NCBI GenBank assembly: GCA_028694875.1
Contig: JAQVKB010000049.1
Location: 1 to 7,458 of the forward strand
Direction of reading: 5' to 3'
From: Candidatus Izemoplasmatales bacterium
Lineage (GTDB): Bacteria > Bacillota_I > Bacilli_A > Izemoplasmatales > Hujiaoplasmataceae
DNA length: 7,458 nucleotides
Numbering within the stretch: position 1 is the stretch's first letter; each line of letters begins with the position of its first letter. This document shows positions 5,744-7,458 of this stretch, piece by piece. The position numbers and the translations under genes are program-made. The notes under the pieces are model-generated. The model ran no database searches and was not told the DNA's origin. It was given only the letters and a program-made list of their open reading frames with translations.

Positions 5744-7458
5744 TTAGGATTTGAAACCGTATTTCGTGATGTAATCCTCGACTTCGTCATCAACAAGCGA
5801 TTTGTTGACTTCGTTAATGCCACTATCGCGGTTGATGAGTTCGACATAAATGCCAAGGCTTCTCAACTCACGAGTCAAAACGCGGAAGGACTCGGGCAGC
5901 GATGGATCCGGAATCGGTTGTCCATCGACAATCGCTCTGAAGACTTTGTTTCTACCGATGATGTCATCGGATTTGACCGTCAACATTTCTTGCAAGGTGT
6001 AGGAGGCACCGTACGCTTCGAGCGCCCACACTTCCATTTCACCGAAACGTTGTCCACCGTTTTGGGCTTTACCACCCATCGGTTGTTGCGTGACCAAAGT
6101 GTATGGTCCGACGCTTCTGGCATGGAGTTTGTCATCAACCATGTGGTCGAGTTTGATCATGTACATGACACCAACGCTGACTCGGTTGTCAAATTTCTCA
6201 CCGGTACGTCCGTCGTAAAGAACGCTCTTTCCATCGGCATCCATTTTGGCTTCTTCCATGATTTCTTCGAGATCTTCTTGGGTCACACCGTCGAAAACGG
6301 GGGTCGCGACATGGATACCAAGACGTTTCGCCGCCATGCCAAGATGGATTTCCAAGACTTGGCCGATGTTCATACGAGACGGAACACCAAGCGGGTTGAG
6401 CATGATATCGACTGGCGTACCATCTTCGAGGTATGGCATATCTTCAGAAGGAAGAATCTTCGAGATAACACCTTTGTTTCCATGGCGTCCGGCCATCTTG
6501 TCGCCTTCGGAAATCTTCCGTTTTTGAACGATGAAGACACGAACAACCGTATTCACGCCAGGAGACAATTCGTCAGTTTCGCGGGTGAACACTTTGACCG
6601 AGTGGACGATCCCGCCACCACCGTGAGGAACACGGAGGGAGGTGTCGCGCACTTCACGCGATTTTTCACCAAAGATGGCGAGCAAGAGACGATCTTCAGG
6701 GGTAGGATCGGTCACGCCTTTCGGGGTGACCTTCCCGACCAAGATGTCGCCTTCTTTGACTTCGGCACCAGGAATGATGATACCTTGGTCATCCAAATAC
6801 TTACGGCCTTCTTCGCCGACATTGGGAATTTCGCGGGTAATTTCTTCTTTGCCCAGTTTCGTATCACGGGCTTCGATTTCATATTTTTCAATGTGAATCG
6901 AGGTGTAAACATCTTCCTTCACAAGGCGTTCATTCATGATGACCGCATCTTCGTAGTTGTATCCGTTCCACGTCATGAACGCGACAACAACGTTTCTTCC
7001 AAGAGCGAGTTCGCCATCGTCCATCGAAGGACCATCAGCGATGATGTCACCTTGTTCGATGATATCGCCAAGCGCGACAATCGGGGTTTGGTTGACACAG
7101 GTACCTTGGTTGGAACGCATGAATTTTTGGAGAACGTATTCATCCAAGGATCCATCTTCCAAACGAATCTTGATGCGAAGTCCGTCGACATGTTCGACCA
7201 CACCCGCATGGAGTGCAATCAAACTCGTGCCGGAGTCATGAGCGGTTTTGTATTCGATACCCGTTCCAACAAACGGAGCTTCCGGTTTGAGGAGCGGAAT
7301 CGCTTGACGTTGCATGTTAGCATCCATCAACGCACGGTTGGCGTCATCATGTTCGAGGAACGGGATACATGCCGTCGAGACGGAAACGATTTGTTTCGGG
7401 CTCACGTCCATGTAGTCGCATTTCTCTTTGTCAAAGATATTCGTTTCGCCAAGGTGTC
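5744..7458 (-). CDS. rpoB: DNA-directed RNA polymerase subunit beta, C-terminal part (partial)
   Basis: The C-terminal ~570 residues of beta; the reading frame is open to the right edge, so the N-terminal half, including the rifampicin-binding cluster, is outside the window. The Met at 7411 is internal: upstream codons read HLGETNIFDKEKCDY and continue the conserved VSPKQIVSVSTACIPFLE block. Further landmarks are MTWNGYNYEDAVIMNERLV, KMAGRHGNKGVISKILP (the lysine-rich active-site region), PLGVPSRMNIGQVLE, GGQRFGEMEVWALEAYGA and LTVKSDDIIGRNK, ending in YITKYGFKS and TAA. Two positions in nearly fixed motifs differ: Asp replaces Gly in RALMDANMQRQA (codon 7324-7322), and Asn replaces the common Phe in GGKAQNGGQ (codon 6061-6059). 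The second is, as I recall, found in mollicute RpoB. The gene is co-transcribed with rpoC. Confidence 0.99.
   Translation of the reverse strand, partial: HLGETNIFDKEKCDYMDVSPKQIVSVSTACIPFLEHDDANRALMDANMQRQAIPLLKPEAPFVGTGIEYKTAHDSGTSLIALHAGVVEHVDGLRIKIRLEDGSLDEYVLQKFMRSNQGTCVNQTPIVALGDIIEQGDIIADGPSMDDGELALGRNVVVAFMTWNGYNYEDAVIMNERLVKEDVYTSIHIEKYEIEARDTKLGKEEITREIPNVGEEGRKYLDDQGIIIPGAEVKEGDILVGKVTPKGVTDPTPEDRLLLAIFGEKSREVRDTSLRVPHGGGGIVHSVKVFTRETDELSPGVNTVVRVFIVQKRKISEGDKMAGRHGNKGVISKILPSEDMPYLEDGTPVDIMLNPLGVPSRMNIGQVLEIHLGMAAKRLGIHVATPVFDGVTQEDLEEIMEEAKMDADGKSVLYDGRTGEKFDNRVSVGVMYMIKLDHMVDDKLHARSVGPYTLVTQQPMGGKAQNGGQRFGEMEVWALEAYGASYTLQEMLTVKSDDIIGRNKVFRAIVDGQPIPDPSLPESFRVLTRELRSLGIYVELINRDSGINEVNKSLVDDEVEDYITKYGFKS

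Noticed and set aside
7409..7411. ATG at 7411 as the start of a separate gene
   Set aside because: The frame continues upstream to the window edge with conserved RpoB sequence, so this is an internal Met.
2100..7458. Alternative genetic code (TGA read as Trp) as in many Mollicutes
   Set aside because: The Trp codons I checked in rpoB and rpoC are all TGG, and no internal TGA is needed to keep the frames open.
1..7458. Mobile element, CRISPR array, toxin-antitoxin or phage-defence system
   Set aside because: No direct-repeat array, transposase, terminal inverted repeats or defence-like genes are visible. Coding space is filled by rpoB, rpoC and the cyclase.

Overview
This window is mostly ordinary core genome. 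All genes lie on the minus strand, so transcription runs from right to left. In that order it holds the 3' part of rpoB, the whole of rpoC, a single membrane-anchored GAF-GGDEF diguanylate cyclase, and the first ~80 bases of a 16S rRNA gene whose remainder lies beyond the left edge. I found no insertion sequence, prophage, CRISPR array or tRNA.

Organism: the 16S 5' end, with its GGCGGCATGCCTAATACATG stretch, and the RNA polymerase sequences suggest a low-to-mid GC bacterium of the Bacillota/Mollicutes side. Details such as Asn in GGKAQNGGQRFGEMEV of beta and NRALKSLSDMLRGKQGRFRQ of beta' point, from memory, to the Acholeplasma/Izemoplasma-like branch. Base composition (mid-40s per cent GC by eye in rpoBC) is high for that group. 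Every Trp codon I checked is TGG, and the three visible stops are TAA, TAG and TAA, so there is no sign of TGA reassignment. The assignment is inference and needs the full 16S or protein trees.

Layout: rpoB (5744 to beyond 7458) and rpoC (2100-5726) are 17 bases apart, as in a normal rpoBC operon. A strong intrinsic terminator with a 10-bp stem and GAAA loop begins four bases after the rpoC stop and closes the operon. The cyclase gene (332-1993) has its own sigma-A-type promoter (2029-2058), a short leader, and a GTG start set by a Shine-Dalgarno sequence. Its own terminator (268-292) follows. About 40 bp further on is a near-consensus rRNA promoter (TTGACA, 17 bp, TAAAAT; 199-227), then a ~110-base leader with a 5'-terminal hairpin and a boxA-like element, then the 16S gene.

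Functionally, the RNA polymerase core subunits and an rRNA operon form the growth machinery, with a c-di-GMP signalling enzyme placed between them as an independent unit. The usual Bacillota continuation after rpoC (rpsL, rpsG, fusA, tuf) is absent here. The most interesting points are this gene order, an imperfect inverted repeat abutting the rRNA -35 box, unusual residues in normally fixed parts of beta and in the beta' zinc finger, and a mismatch to the universal 27F primer in the 16S gene. No undescribed multi-gene system is visible.
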